Source: Clostridia bacterium DTU022 (GTDB lineage Bacteria > Bacillota > Dethiobacteria > DTU022). Taken from it: a stretch of 37,159 nucleotides of DNA. Each line of letters begins with the position of its first letter. Within the stretch, counting starts at the first letter, position 1. Below, in pieces: positions 24,780 through 32,840 of the stretch. The stretch is from positions 19,388-56,546 of the forward strand of contig LFRQ01000059.1 in assembly GCA_001512835.1 (NCBI GenBank), given 5' to 3'. The notes beneath the pieces are model-generated. The model searched no databases, was not told the DNA's origin, and was given only the letters and a program-made list of their open reading frames with translations. The position numbers were made by a program, and so were the translations under genes.

Positions 24780-25775
24780 ATGCCCTTAAAAGACGCGTAC
24801 GGCCGCCTGCATAACTACCTGCGGGTTTCCGTTACCGATCGCTGCAACCTGCGCTGCCGCTACTGCATGGGACCGGAAGGGGTCAAGAATATCCCCCATG
24901 AGCAGATCCTGTCCTACGAGGAGATCCTGCAGGTAATCCGTGCCGGGGCCAGGCTGGGCATCAGCCGGATCCGGATCACCGGGGGAGAACCCCTGGTGCG
25001 CAAGAACGTGGTTTCCCTGGTGGAACAGACCGCCCAGGTTCCCGGGATCGAGGATCTCTCCATGACCACCAACGGCCTCCTGTTAAAAAAATACGCCCCG
25101 GATCTGAAAAAAGCAGGGTTGATGCGGGTGAATATCAGCATCGATTCCCTCAAACCGGAGGTTTACCGGTACATTACCCGGTGCGGCGACCTGGCAACGG
25201 TGATGGCCGGCCTGGAGGCCGCCCTGGAGTTGGGGCTGGAGCCGGTAAAAATCAACACCGTGCTCATGAAGGGAATCAACGACGGGGAAGTGCCGGCTTT
25301 CCTGGAGCTGGCCCGCACCTGGCCGGTGCACGTCCGCTTTATCGAATTCATGCCCATCGGCATTGCCGACCGCTACTCCCGGGAGTACTACCTGCCCTTG
25401 AGTTTTGTCCTGGAAACGGCCGCAGCCGCCGGCCTGGAGCTTAAGCCCGCCGCCCCTCCCCAGGGAGCGGGGCCGGCGGAAACGTACGCCCTGCCGGGAG
25501 GCCGGGGCACCGTGGGCCTGATCCATCCCATCAGCCGGCATTTTTGCGCCGGCTGCAACCGGCTGCGCCTGACCGCCGATGGGCACTTAAAAGCCTGCCT
25601 CTACTGGCAGGAGGAGCGCTCCGTGCGCCCGGCCCTGGGTAATCCCGAGGCCCTGGAGGCGCTCCTTGAGGAGGTCGTCCGGGAGAAACCGCACCATCAC
25701 GGGATGACCGCCGCTGCCCAATCCGGGGACTTTGACCGGGGGGAAATGCGCTCCATGAATAAAACCGGGGGCTAA
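24780..25775 (+). CDS. moaA: GTP 3',8-cyclase MoaA
   Basis: Radical SAM enzyme for the first step of molybdopterin synthesis (GTP to 3',8-cyclo-GTP). 331 aa from an ATG, with GAGGAGGAAG about eight bases upstream. The SAM cluster is C22-x3-C26-x2-C29 (CNLRCRYC). The second, GTP-binding cluster uses C256, C259 and C273 in HFCAGCNRLRLTADGHLKAC. The protein ends in Gly-Gly, as required in MoaA. Family-typical length, 66 bases after the MoeA-PBP gene. MoaC, needed for the next step, is supplied by the following fusion gene. Confidence 0.98.
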   Translation: MPLKDAYGRLHNYLRVSVTDRCNLRCRYCMGPEGVKNIPHEQILSYEEILQVIRAGARLGISRIRITGGEPLVRKNVVSLVEQTAQVPGIEDLSMTTNGLLLKKYAPDLKKAGLMRVNISIDSLKPEVYRYITRCGDLATVMAGLEAALELGLEPVKINTVLMKGINDGEVPAFLELARTWPVHVRFIEFMPIGIADRYSREYYLPLSFVLETAAAAGLELKPAAPPQGAGPAETYALPGGRGTVGLIHPISRHFCAGCNRLRLTADGHLKACLYWQEERSVRPALGNPEALEALLEEVVREKPHHHGMTAAAQSGDFDRGEMRSMNKTGG

Positions 25776-25817
25776 ATCCAAAACCGGCAAGCAAGGCCAA
25801 CAAGGGGGAAAAACACT

Positions 25818-26807
25818 TTGCCGCCCGTGATCATCAACGTTGTATCCCATAAATCCAATACCGGAAAAACCACCCTTATCGAGGGGCTTCTGCCCGAGCT
25901 GGCCGCCCTGGGACTGCAGGTGGGCGCCCTGAAAGGGGAGGTCCACCGCTACAACCTGGACATTCCCGGCAAGGACACCTGGCGCTTCAGCCAGGCGGGA
26001 GCGGCGGTGGTGGGGATGACCACCCCGGATAAGTACATTCTCATCGGCAGCGCCCCGGAAAAAGGGGGCACCGCTGCCGCCGTGGAGCTTCTGGACCACC
26101 TGGATCTTATTCTCATCGAGGGGAACAAGCAGAGCCCCAACCCCAAGATTGAGGTGGTGCGCGGCGCCGTTCACGACCAAGTAACCATCACCGACAATCT
26201 TTTGGCCGTGGTTTCCGACCAGGAGGGGCTCAGCGCCGCCGTGCCCGTCTTCGCCCTGGAAGACAGCGCCGGGCTGGCCCGCTTTATCTACCGGCAGTTC
26301 TTCAGCCAAAAAGAAGCCGCCCCCGGGGCGGAATTCACCCATTTTGACGCCGCCGGGCGCCCCCGGATGGTGGATGTCACGGACAAGGAGCATACCCGGC
26401 GGGAAGCTTATGCCCGGGGGGAAGTGCTCATGGCCCCGGCGACCCTGGAAAGGATCAAGACCGGCACCATGGCCAAGGGAGATGTCCTGGCCGTGGCTCA
26501 GGTAGCCGCTATCATGGCCGTCAAGGAGACGGGGCGCCTGATCCCCATGGCCCACCCTCTCCCGATTACGGGAACGGCGGTGGATTTCCACCTCTCGGAG
26601 ACGGAGAGCAAAATCGAGATCGGGGTGCGGGTTAAGGTCAACGGCCCCACGGGCGTAGAGATGGAAGCCCTGACGGGAGTCGCCGCCGCCGCCCTGACCA
26701 TTTACGATATGTGCAAGGCCGTGGATAAAGAGATGGTCATCCAGAACATCAGGCTCATGGAAAAGAAAGGAGGCCGCTCCGGCCATTACCGCCGGGAGCA
26801 AGACTAA
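25818..26807 (+). CDS. moaC: MobB-MoaC fusion
   Basis: 329 aa from a TTG at 25818, with a GGGGGA site upstream. Residues 1-165 are a MobB-type P-loop GTP-binding domain (SHKSNTGKTTL near 10-20; LILIEGNKQSPNPKIEV near 95-111). Residues about 170-326 are cyclic pyranopterin monophosphate synthase MoaC, with HFDAAGRPRMVDVTDK, LIPMAHPLP, GVEMEALTG and DMCKAVDKEM, so the catalytic lysines and His-Pro are present. The usual Cys before His-Pro is Ala here. MobB normally helps MobA make the guanine dinucleotide cofactor, but no mobA is in this window. Fusing an early step (MoaC) to a late one (MobB) is unusual. Confidence 0.95.
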   Translation: MPPVIINVVSHKSNTGKTTLIEGLLPELAALGLQVGALKGEVHRYNLDIPGKDTWRFSQAGAAVVGMTTPDKYILIGSAPEKGGTAAAVELLDHLDLILIEGNKQSPNPKIEVVRGAVHDQVTITDNLLAVVSDQEGLSAAVPVFALEDSAGLARFIYRQFFSQKEAAPGAEFTHFDAAGRPRMVDVTDKEHTRREAYARGEVLMAPATLERIKTGTMAKGDVLAVAQVAAIMAVKETGRLIPMAHPLPITGTAVDFHLSETESKIEIGVRVKVNGPTGVEMEALTGVAAAALTIYDMCKAVDKEMVIQNIRLMEKKGGRSGHYRREQD

Positions 26808-26808
26808 G

Positions 26809-27726
26809 ATGGGAAAAATAGTGGCCGTATGCATCAGCCCCAACAAGGGTGAACGGAAAAAGAATGTAGGGCGAGGCCGGCTCCTTCCGGACCTGGGGCT
26901 GGAGGGCGACGCCCATGCCGGTTTCGCTCACCGCCAGGTCAGCCTGCTGGCCCTGGAAAGCATCGCCAAGATGCAGGCCAAAGGGCTGGAGGTGGGCCCC
27001 GGCGATTTTGCGGAAAACCTGACTACCAGCGGCATCGACCTCCTCTCCCTGCCCGTGGGCACCCGCCTGCAGGCGGGCAAAGAAGCAATCCTGCGGGTAA
27101 CCCAGATCGGCAAGGAGTGCCACAGCCGCTGTGCCATCTACTACCAGGCCGGTGATTGCGTGATGCCCAGGGAAGGAATCTTCGCCGAAGTGCTGGCCGG
27201 GGGGGAGGTGGCCGTGGGAGATGAGCTGAAGGTCATCCCCTCCTACCGCTTCGGGGTAATCACCGTCAGCGACAAGGGGGCCCGGGGGGAGCGGGAAGAC
27301 CTGAGCGGTCCCGCCGTCACCAAGGCCCTGCGCCCCTGGGGCGAGGTGGCCGACTACCTCATCGTCCCCGACAACCGGGAAGCCCTGGTCTCCGCCTTAA
27401 GAAAAATGGTCCGGGAAGGGGCCGACGCCATCTTTACCACGGGGGGCACCGGTCTCTCCCCCCGGGATATTACCCCCGAGGCCACCCTGGAGGTGGTAGA
27501 CCGCCTGGTGCCGGGAATAGCCGAGGAGATGAGGAGGCAAAGCGCCGCCTTCACTCCCAAGGCCATGCTCTCCCGGGCCGTGGCCGGCATCAGCGGCCGG
27601 ACCTTGATCGTCAACCTGCCGGGCAGCCCCAAGGCGGTCCAGGAATGCATGGAGGTGCTGCGCCCGGCCTTAAGCCACGCCCTGGAGCTGCTGGGCGGAG
27701 GCGGCGGGGAGTGCGCCCGGACCTGA
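26809..27726 (+). CDS. MOSC domain-MogA/MoaB fusion
   Basis: 305 aa, with an ATG one base after the previous stop. Residues 1-142 are a small MOSC domain (GLEGDAHAGFAHRQVSLLA; conserved cysteine region GKECHSRC), a sulfur-carrier or Moco-binding fold. Residues about 146-300 are MogA/MoaB molybdopterin adenylyltransferase (FGVITVSDKGARGEREDLSG; TTGGTGLSPRDITPEAT; NLPGSPKAVQECM). It makes adenylyl-molybdopterin, the substrate of MoeA, so the operon covers MoaA, MoaC, Mog and MoeA. The MoaD, MoaE and MoeB steps are missing here and must be encoded elsewhere. It is the last gene, followed by a bidirectional hairpin. Confidence 0.95.
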   Translation: MGKIVAVCISPNKGERKKNVGRGRLLPDLGLEGDAHAGFAHRQVSLLALESIAKMQAKGLEVGPGDFAENLTTSGIDLLSLPVGTRLQAGKEAILRVTQIGKECHSRCAIYYQAGDCVMPREGIFAEVLAGGEVAVGDELKVIPSYRFGVITVSDKGARGEREDLSGPAVTKALRPWGEVADYLIVPDNREALVSALRKMVREGADAIFTTGGTGLSPRDITPEATLEVVDRLVPGIAEEMRRQSAAFTPKAMLSRAVAGISGRTLIVNLPGSPKAVQECMEVLRPALSHALELLGGGGGECART

Positions 27727-27820
27727 AGCCGGAACCCGGTCAAAACCGCCGCAAGCAGATAAGAATTTGTCACCCCATCAGGGCCGCCGGGCTGCCTGGC
27801 ACATAACCAAAGTTTCATTT

Positions 27821-27859
27821 AAAGGAGCCGGCAAAGAGGTTCACTCTGCCGGCTCCTTT
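27821..27859. terminator. Bidirectional terminator between two convergent operons
   Basis: A perfect 13-bp inverted repeat (AAAGGAGCCGGCA at 27821-27833; complement at 27847-27859) with a 13-base loop. It has short T-rich flanks on both strands and lies between the convergent molybdenum operon and the SCP2 operon. Confidence 0.7.
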
Positions 27860-27915
27860 AACGCTTAACTTATCTTGCTGCTCATAACCGGCTCGGTTAA
27901 ACCGGCCGGTCACTG

Positions 27916-28239
27916 TTAGAACAGTTCCAGCTCCATAAAGGGGGTGACATCCCCTTTAAGGACCAGTTTCCCGCTCATCACTGCCCCCATGGCATCCAGC
28001 TCCTGATTAAAGAGGTCGACAAATGCTTGCGACTCTCCCAGCACCGTTGCGGTAGGATTGTCTATCGTTCCTTTCTCCAGGAACAGCTTGTTATCCTTGG
28101 CAACAATTACCAGGTCATCACCATCGCTGACCTTTAACTGAATAGTCTGTCCGTTACACTCTTCAAGCTTGGCCTTTCTTTCCGGGTCGTTATTGGCCGT
28201 TTCCAGCAGTTTGTTTAAAATCCTCTCCAGTTCCGACAT
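27916..28239 (-). CDS. SCP2 sterol-binding domain protein
   Basis: 107 aa from the ATG at 28239, with AGGAGGG six bases upstream. The longer frame to 28428 runs through the transketolase gene and is not used. The whole protein is a single SCP2 domain: ERILNKLLE, then TIQLKVSDGDDLVIV, the TIDNPTATVLG beta region and GKLVLKGDVTPFMELE near the end. This fold binds acyl-CoA, fatty acids or other hydrophobic ligands in a cavity. It is the last gene of the operon, 19 bases after the transketolase C-terminal subunit. Its role beside sugar enzymes is unexplained. Confidence 0.85.
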   Translation of the reverse strand: MSELERILNKLLETANNDPERKAKLEECNGQTIQLKVSDGDDLVIVAKDNKLFLEKGTIDNPTATVLGESQAFVDLFNQELDAMGAVMSGKLVLKGDVTPFMELELF

Positions 28240-28258
28240 TGAAATCCCTCCTGTTTTA

Positions 28259-29227
28259 TTATTTTTTACCAAGCATTTCTTTAACTTTTTTATAGATTCC
28301 CTCCGCATCCAAACCATAGCGGGCATATAGATCGTCAGGAGGACCAATAGTAGAGTAAACATCGGGCAGGCCGATACGACTGAATTTAACCGGAAGACCG
28401 GCTTCGGCCAGGACTTCCGCCACTGCACCGCCTAGACCACCGATAATACTGTGTTCTTCAGCAGTAATCAGAATGCCGGTCTCCCGGGCTGCTTTTAGGA
28501 CGGCTTCTTCATCCAACGGCTTTATGGTATGCATGTCGATGACTCGGGTTTCAATCCCTTCCTCAGCCAGCTTACGGGCCGCTTTTATCGCCGCCATTAC
28601 CATAATACCGCAAGCAATGACCGTAACATCATTGCCCTCCCTTACGGTAACGGCCTTGCCTATAGCGAAATCGTAATCTTGCTTATATACGATAGGCTCA
28701 GCTCCCCGGCCGATACGCATATAGATAGGTCCGGGATAGTCAACGGAAGCATAAACTGCCTTGGCACACTCATTGGCATCGGCCGGAACAATAACCGTCA
28801 TATTGGCCATGGAACGGGTGATGGCAATATCCTCTGTGGCATGGTGGGTGGTACCCCCGTTACCCATGGAGAGACCGGAGTGACTGGCTACAATGCGCAC
28901 TTTCAAATTGGGGTAGGCGATATCGGTGCGCAGCTGTTCGGCGCAGCGCATGGAAGCAAACGCGGCAAAAGTTGAAGCATAAGGTATCTTGCCGTTTATG
29001 GCAAACCCCGCCGCGACGCCAAACATGTTCTGTTCGGCTATGCCAAAATTAAAAAACCGTTCCGGAATGGCCTTGGCAAAATCCCCGGTCTTGTTGCTAC
29101 GCATCATATCTGCCGATAGCACAACAATGTCGGGGTTTTCCCGGCCAATCTCCACCAGAACCTTGCCATACATTTCCCTGGTAGCAAAACGGTCTACATC
29201 GAGGACGTTAAAGGTAAAAGCTTGCAT
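28259..29227 (-). CDS. Transketolase C-terminal subunit (split transketolase)
   Basis: 322 aa. It contains the pyrimidine-binding half of a thiamine-diphosphate transketolase (residues about 8-175; FGIAEQNMFGVAAG with the activating Glu; HHATEDIAITR; YPGPIYMRIGRG) and the C-terminal domain (about 185-310; EEHSIIGGLGGAVAEVL). With the next upstream gene it makes a complete enzyme that moves two-carbon ketol units between sugars. The start is four bases after the partner's stop, with GGGAGGGGG upstream. Split transketolases are frequent in anaerobic Firmicutes and archaea. The related DXP synthase is excluded by the motifs and the split. Confidence 0.95.
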   Translation of the reverse strand: MQAFTFNVLDVDRFATREMYGKVLVEIGRENPDIVVLSADMMRSNKTGDFAKAIPERFFNFGIAEQNMFGVAAGFAINGKIPYASTFAAFASMRCAEQLRTDIAYPNLKVRIVASHSGLSMGNGGTTHHATEDIAITRSMANMTVIVPADANECAKAVYASVDYPGPIYMRIGRGAEPIVYKQDYDFAIGKAVTVREGNDVTVIACGIMVMAAIKAARKLAEEGIETRVIDMHTIKPLDEEAVLKAARETGILITAEEHSIIGGLGGAVAEVLAEAGLPVKFSRIGLPDVYSTIGPPDDLYARYGLDAEGIYKKVKEMLGKK

Positions 29228-29231
29228 CTCT

Positions 29232-30092
29232 TCAGCACCCCCTCCCTTTCCGGGCCAGCTCTAGCTCCGCTTTTACTTCCTCTGCTTTCTGTTCGTCAAC
29301 ACAACCGTAATGCCATTCTGACTGGTTTTCCATGAACGATACGCCCTTCCCCTTGACGGTCCGGGCAATAATACATTGCGGGCGTTCCCCTGAAGCTTCG
29401 GGAAGGGATTCCAGAGCATTCAATACTTCGGCCATGTTGTTTCCGTCGATCTCTACAGTATCCCAGCCGAAAGCGATCCATTTTTCTTTTAGGGGTTCCA
29501 GGGGCATTATCTCTTCGGTAGGACCGTCCAGGGAGAAGCCGTTCCGGTCTACCAGAGCCACCAGGTTGCCTAACTTGTATTTTGATGCGCTCATGGCTGC
29601 CTCCCAAACCGTCCCCTCGTTGAGTTCACCATCCCCGAGAAGGCAAAAGGTGCGCCAGGAGGCACAGTCCAGCCTGGCCGTCAAGGCACACCCTACCGCT
29701 ACCGAAAGGCCATGTCCCAGAGAACCCGTTGACATCTCCACCCCGGGGATCTTATTCATGTCCGGGTGCATGCCAAAGGGGCTGTCCAGGCCGTTGAAGT
29801 TGCTCATTAGTTCCTCCGGGTAAAAACCGCGATCGGCCAGAATAGGGTAGAGAGCCAGAGCACCGTGACCTTTGCTTAAGATAAAGCGATCTCGCTCCGG
29901 CCATTTGGGTTGGGAGGGATCAACTTTTAAGGTGTGATAGTAGAGAGCCACCAGAATTTCAACCATGGAGAGAGCGCCTCCCAAATGCCCGCTTCCAGCG
30001 ATAACAGTAAGGTCGATGATCTTCTTGCGAATATCTACCGCCTTCTCCTCAAGCCGGGAAATCAAAGCCGGGTCGACAGTCACTAAACTCAC
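29232..30092 (-). CDS. Transketolase N-terminal subunit (split transketolase)
   Basis: 286 aa from the GTG at 30092, which overlaps the dehydrogenase stop by four bases. A GTG three codons later (30083) has a better spaced AGGTGAG and may be used. It carries the thiamine-diphosphate-binding motif GDGELNEG...N (near 152-182), SGHLGGALSMVEILVALY, and KGHGALALYPIL with the conserved histidines. Together with the downstream subunit it forms one transketolase. The natural substrate in this operon is not known; no sugar kinase or isomerase is nearby. Confidence 0.95.
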   Translation of the reverse strand: MSLVTVDPALISRLEEKAVDIRKKIIDLTVIAGSGHLGGALSMVEILVALYYHTLKVDPSQPKWPERDRFILSKGHGALALYPILADRGFYPEELMSNFNGLDSPFGMHPDMNKIPGVEMSTGSLGHGLSVAVGCALTARLDCASWRTFCLLGDGELNEGTVWEAAMSASKYKLGNLVALVDRNGFSLDGPTEEIMPLEPLKEKWIAFGWDTVEIDGNNMAEVLNALESLPEASGERPQCIIARTVKGKGVSFMENQSEWHYGCVDEQKAEEVKAELELARKGRGC

Positions 30093-31102
30093 CTACTCTC
30101 AACAAGGATTTTCACATACTTGCCGCTACGCTGAGCCTCAAAGGCTTCGTTAACCCGGTCCAGGGGATAAGTGGCACTCAATAACGGCTCCAGCTCAAGC
30201 TCCGGGAGTAAAGCCATGGCTCGGGGGAATGTATAGGGGGACATGAAGACACCCCTTAAGGTTAAATCCCGGGCATACAGGTCAAAGGGTTTGATCGGAA
30301 GTTCAAAGTTCATGGGGTAAACGGCAAAATAGACTACCGTGCCGGCTTTTCCGGCCAGGGTAATTGCTTCTTTAGCCGCTTTGCTTGAACCTGAAGCTTC
30401 GATAACAGTATCGAACCCTTTGTTCTCGGTTAACTCCAGACCCCTGGTCCAGACATCTTCGGTGTTGGGGTCTATAGTGGCCCAGGCCCCAAGCCTCTCC
30501 GCCAGCTTGCGCTTCTCCTCTACCGGCTCAATTACTACCGGCCGAACGGCCCCGGCCCTGATAGCCAGCTGTAACAAAATCAGGCCGATCCCTCCGGCAC
30601 CGAATATGACTACCGATGATCCCGGTCTGATATTGGAAACATCGATGCCCCGCAGGCAAACGGAAATCGGTTCCGCCAGACAAGCCAGCCGGGGATCCAA
30701 GCCTTCCGGTACTTTATATATTTGCTGCTCCTTCCAGACAACATATTCGGCCATGGTTCCGGGGGGCACGGGTTGGGCCACCCGCAAGCAGTAGTGTTCC
30801 AGCCCGGTACGGCAATAGTGGCAAGATCCGCAATAATATACGGGATATCCGGTTACCCGGTCGCCGACCTTCAAACCTTTGACATTAGCTTTTTCTCCCA
30901 GTTCAACTATAGTCCCGGACATTTCATGCCCCATAATACGGGGAGGTAAAGAAACCGGGAGAGCACCGCTGACAATGTGGGGGTCACTTCCACAAATGGT
31001 TGTCCAGTCCACTTTTACTTTTACATCATACGGGCCTACCGACGGTTCGGGAACATCCTCCACAACCAATACATTTTTTTTCTTCCAAACAGCTGCTTTC
31101 AC
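30089..31102 (-). CDS. Zinc-dependent medium-chain alcohol/polyol dehydrogenase
   Basis: 337 aa, with a GTG start and AGGAGG six bases upstream. This is a classical MDR enzyme. The catalytic zinc ligands are C37 (TICGSD) and H59-E60 (GHE), and the structural zinc cysteines are C91, C94, C97 and C105. The NAD(P) motif is GAGGIG at 168-173. The closest groups are sorbitol, threonine or other polyol/hydroxy-acid dehydrogenases; the exact substrate cannot be read. Its position between an SDR and the transketolase suggests that it oxidises a polyol or hydroxyketone into the ketose used by transketolase (inference). Confidence 0.92.
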   Translation of the reverse strand: MKAAVWKKKNVLVVEDVPEPSVGPYDVKVKVDWTTICGSDPHIVSGALPVSLPPRIMGHEMSGTIVELGEKANVKGLKVGDRVTGYPVYYCGSCHYCRTGLEHYCLRVAQPVPPGTMAEYVVWKEQQIYKVPEGLDPRLACLAEPISVCLRGIDVSNIRPGSSVVIFGAGGIGLILLQLAIRAGAVRPVVIEPVEEKRKLAERLGAWATIDPNTEDVWTRGLELTENKGFDTVIEASGSSKAAKEAITLAGKAGTVVYFAVYPMNFELPIKPFDLYARDLTLRGVFMSPYTFPRAMALLPELELEPLLSATYPLDRVNEAFEAQRSGKYVKILVESR

Positions 31103-31151
31103 AGTAATCCTCCTTTCTAAAATTTAACAATTGTTTTTCCCACCTCCCCAA

Positions 31152-31895
31152 TTAAATAGAACCGCCATCAACCAGCATTACATGAGCCGTCATGTAATCC
31201 GATTCATCTGAAGCCAGAAAAGTGGCCGCCCCGGTTACATCTTCAGGCCGGCCCAAACGTCCCAGGGCAATGTTCTCTTCGAGCCGGCGCTGCAACGTTC
31301 CCCGGTATACGGAACGGGTCATCCCCGTAACCATGTAACCGGGAGCAATAGCATTGGCCGTAATACCGGCATGAGCAACCTCCTTGGCCACCGCCCTCAT
31401 TAAACCGATAATGCCCCCTTTACTGGCTGCATAGGGAGCGACCATCGGTCCACCGACATAAGGTGATACTGAAGCTATGTAAATAATCTTTCCCCTTCTT
31501 TGTTTCAGCATTGCTTTATCCAGGGCCGCACGGGTACAGTAGAATGCCCCGGTTAGGTTGACATCGATTACTCTCTGCCACATCTCATCCGTTAAGTCCA
31601 CGATACGTTGAAATCTTAGAATACCCGCATTGTTAACCAGAATATCCAGTCGGCCGTAACGCTCCAGAACCAGGTCCACAGCCCGGTCAACTTCGGCACT
31701 GTTACTTACATCAGCAAAAACGGCCAGGACATCCTTCCCGCCTTCTGAGAAAGAACTAACCGCTTCCTCCAGAGCTTCTTTCCGGCAGTCGTTTAAAGCC
31801 ACCTTGGCGCCTTCGGCAACAAATTTTCTGGCTATCGCCAAACCCATACCGCTTGCCGCACCGGTAATAAGTGCTACTTTGTCCTTGAGGCGCAT
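31152..31895 (-). CDS. Short-chain dehydrogenase/reductase
   Basis: 247 aa, ATG start with GGAGGGG seven bases upstream. Classical SDR: cofactor motif TGAASGMG at 11-18, NNAG near 88-91, and the catalytic S142/S144, Y155 and K159 (YAASK). PG near 199-200 and the C-terminal VDGG complete the fold. Such proteins are often annotated as 3-oxoacyl-ACP reductase, but in a GntR-controlled catabolic operon a sugar alcohol or hydroxy acid is more likely. It is 49 bases upstream of the zinc dehydrogenase and 17 bases after the regulator gene. Confidence 0.92.
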   Translation of the reverse strand: MRLKDKVALITGAASGMGLAIARKFVAEGAKVALNDCRKEALEEAVSSFSEGGKDVLAVFADVSNSAEVDRAVDLVLERYGRLDILVNNAGILRFQRIVDLTDEMWQRVIDVNLTGAFYCTRAALDKAMLKQRRGKIIYIASVSPYVGGPMVAPYAASKGGIIGLMRAVAKEVAHAGITANAIAPGYMVTGMTRSVYRGTLQRRLEENIALGRLGRPEDVTGAATFLASDESDYMTAHVMLVDGGSI

Positions 31896-31912
31896 TTAAT
31901 TTCCCCTCCGGT

Positions 31913-32629
31913 TTATTTTTTTTTAAGCAGAAAGGTCCTGAATTCCAGATCCCCGTAAATCAACAACTTCTCCATGGTTTGGGCGGCAGCGTCGATCTTT
32001 TTTTGGCTTAATTGATTTTTTATTTTTATTAAATATTCCAATATTTTTTCTGGAAAAGCGCACTGAAGAAAATATAAACGCTGATATTTTCGGATAATCT
32101 CCCAGACAACCTCCGCTATACTGCTCAACACTTTCCCTTCCCCGGCCCTGGCCAGGGCCAGGTGATATTGTTCATCGTAGACTGCCACTTTCTCCCGGTC
32201 TCCCGCTTGTACAGCACTAGAATAAAAGTCCAGGATATAATCCAACTGCCGGACAAGTTCATCGATATTTTTTAAATTAATGTTCTTAATAATGGCGATT
32301 TCCAGGTAGCGCCTGATTAATAAAAGTTCGTCTACAGCTTTAATTTCCAGATGATCTTCAGTAAAAAGTCTGATTAGGGTTTCGGGAAGCACTGGAGTTA
32401 CAGTGCTGTTGGTCACAAAGGTGCCCTCTCCAGGATATGTTTTAACCATCCCTCTAGTTTCCAGGGTGCGCAGAGCTTCCCTTACCGCCAGTCTATTGAC
32501 GCCAAATCTTTCGGCAAGATTTCTTTCTGAAGGCAATTTTTCGCCTACTTTATACCTCCCCTTCACGATGGCTTCCTGGAGTCTCTTGGCCACTTGTTCA
32601 TATAATTTTTGACGCACGATCTTTTCCAT
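31913..32629 (-). CDS. GntR/FadR family transcriptional regulator
   Basis: 238 aa from the ATG at 32629, with AAAGGGA five bases upstream; the in-frame ATGs at 32659/32656 lack a site. The N-terminal winged helix (about 5-72) has GEKLPSERNLAERFGVNRLAVREAL and GMVKTYPGEGTFV. It is followed by an all-helical FCD ligand domain, with LLLIRRYLEIAI and a His-rich metal pocket only partly visible. The encoding DNA is clearly AT-richer than the rest of the window. It is the first gene of the operon SDR-ADH-transketolase-SCP2 and probably represses it until a metabolite binds. Confidence 0.92.
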   Translation of the reverse strand: MEKIVRQKLYEQVAKRLQEAIVKGRYKVGEKLPSERNLAERFGVNRLAVREALRTLETRGMVKTYPGEGTFVTNSTVTPVLPETLIRLFTEDHLEIKAVDELLLIRRYLEIAIIKNINLKNIDELVRQLDYILDFYSSAVQAGDREKVAVYDEQYHLALARAGEGKVLSSIAEVVWEIIRKYQRLYFLQCAFPEKILEYLIKIKNQLSQKKIDAAAQTMEKLLIYGDLEFRTFLLKKK

Positions 32630-32728
32630 GTTTTTCCCTTTCTGCGGTCTAACCATCATACCACTACTGTTATAATTCTCCAGGAAAAATTAGATCCCTT
32701 TTTCAATCTTTATTTTTTTTGTTAATAT

Positions 32729-32744
32729 GTACAAATTATGGTAC
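32729..32744 (-). promoter_or_regulatory. Imperfect palindrome upstream of the GntR gene (possible operator)
   Basis: GTAC at 32729-32732 and 32741-32744 flank eight AT-rich bases, about 100 bases upstream of the regulator. The AT-rich region between 32660 and 32760 should contain the operon promoter. The evidence is only the arrangement. Confidence 0.25.
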
Positions 32745-32762
32745 GTTTTAGCATGCCTAATT

Positions 32763-32792
32763 AAAAAAAATGGGCAGGTTTCCTGCCCATTT
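32763..32792 (-). terminator. Strong terminator after the GGGPS-like gene
   Basis: On the minus strand an 11-bp stem (AAATGGGCAGG and its complement, 32768-32778 with 32782-32792) with a 3-base loop is followed by a run of eight T. A second hairpin precedes it at 32810-32830. Confidence 0.9.
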
Positions 32793-32809
32793 GACATATC
32801 TAAAATTTA

Positions 32810-32830
32810 GGCCGGAAGCACTTTCCGGCC
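32810..32830 (-). terminator. Hairpin, first of a tandem terminator
   Basis: GGCCGGAA and TTCCGGCC pair around a five-base loop, 10 bases past the GGGPS-like stop. On the minus strand it is followed by TAAATTTTAG. It probably acts with the stronger hairpin downstream. Confidence 0.6.
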
Positions 32831-32840
32831 GTTGTTAATT

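Noticed and set aside
25587-26846. Minus-strand frame of 419 codons over moaA and mobB-moaC
   Set aside because: Antisense shadow; it crosses an intergenic gap and has no domain.
27791-27802. CTGCCTGGCAC, resembling the palindrome of the 42-nt repeat
   Set aside because: Only the palindrome-like part matches, with one mismatch, and neither the GTTGAC repeat nor the GAAT..TTC block is present. Likely chance or a very decayed copy.
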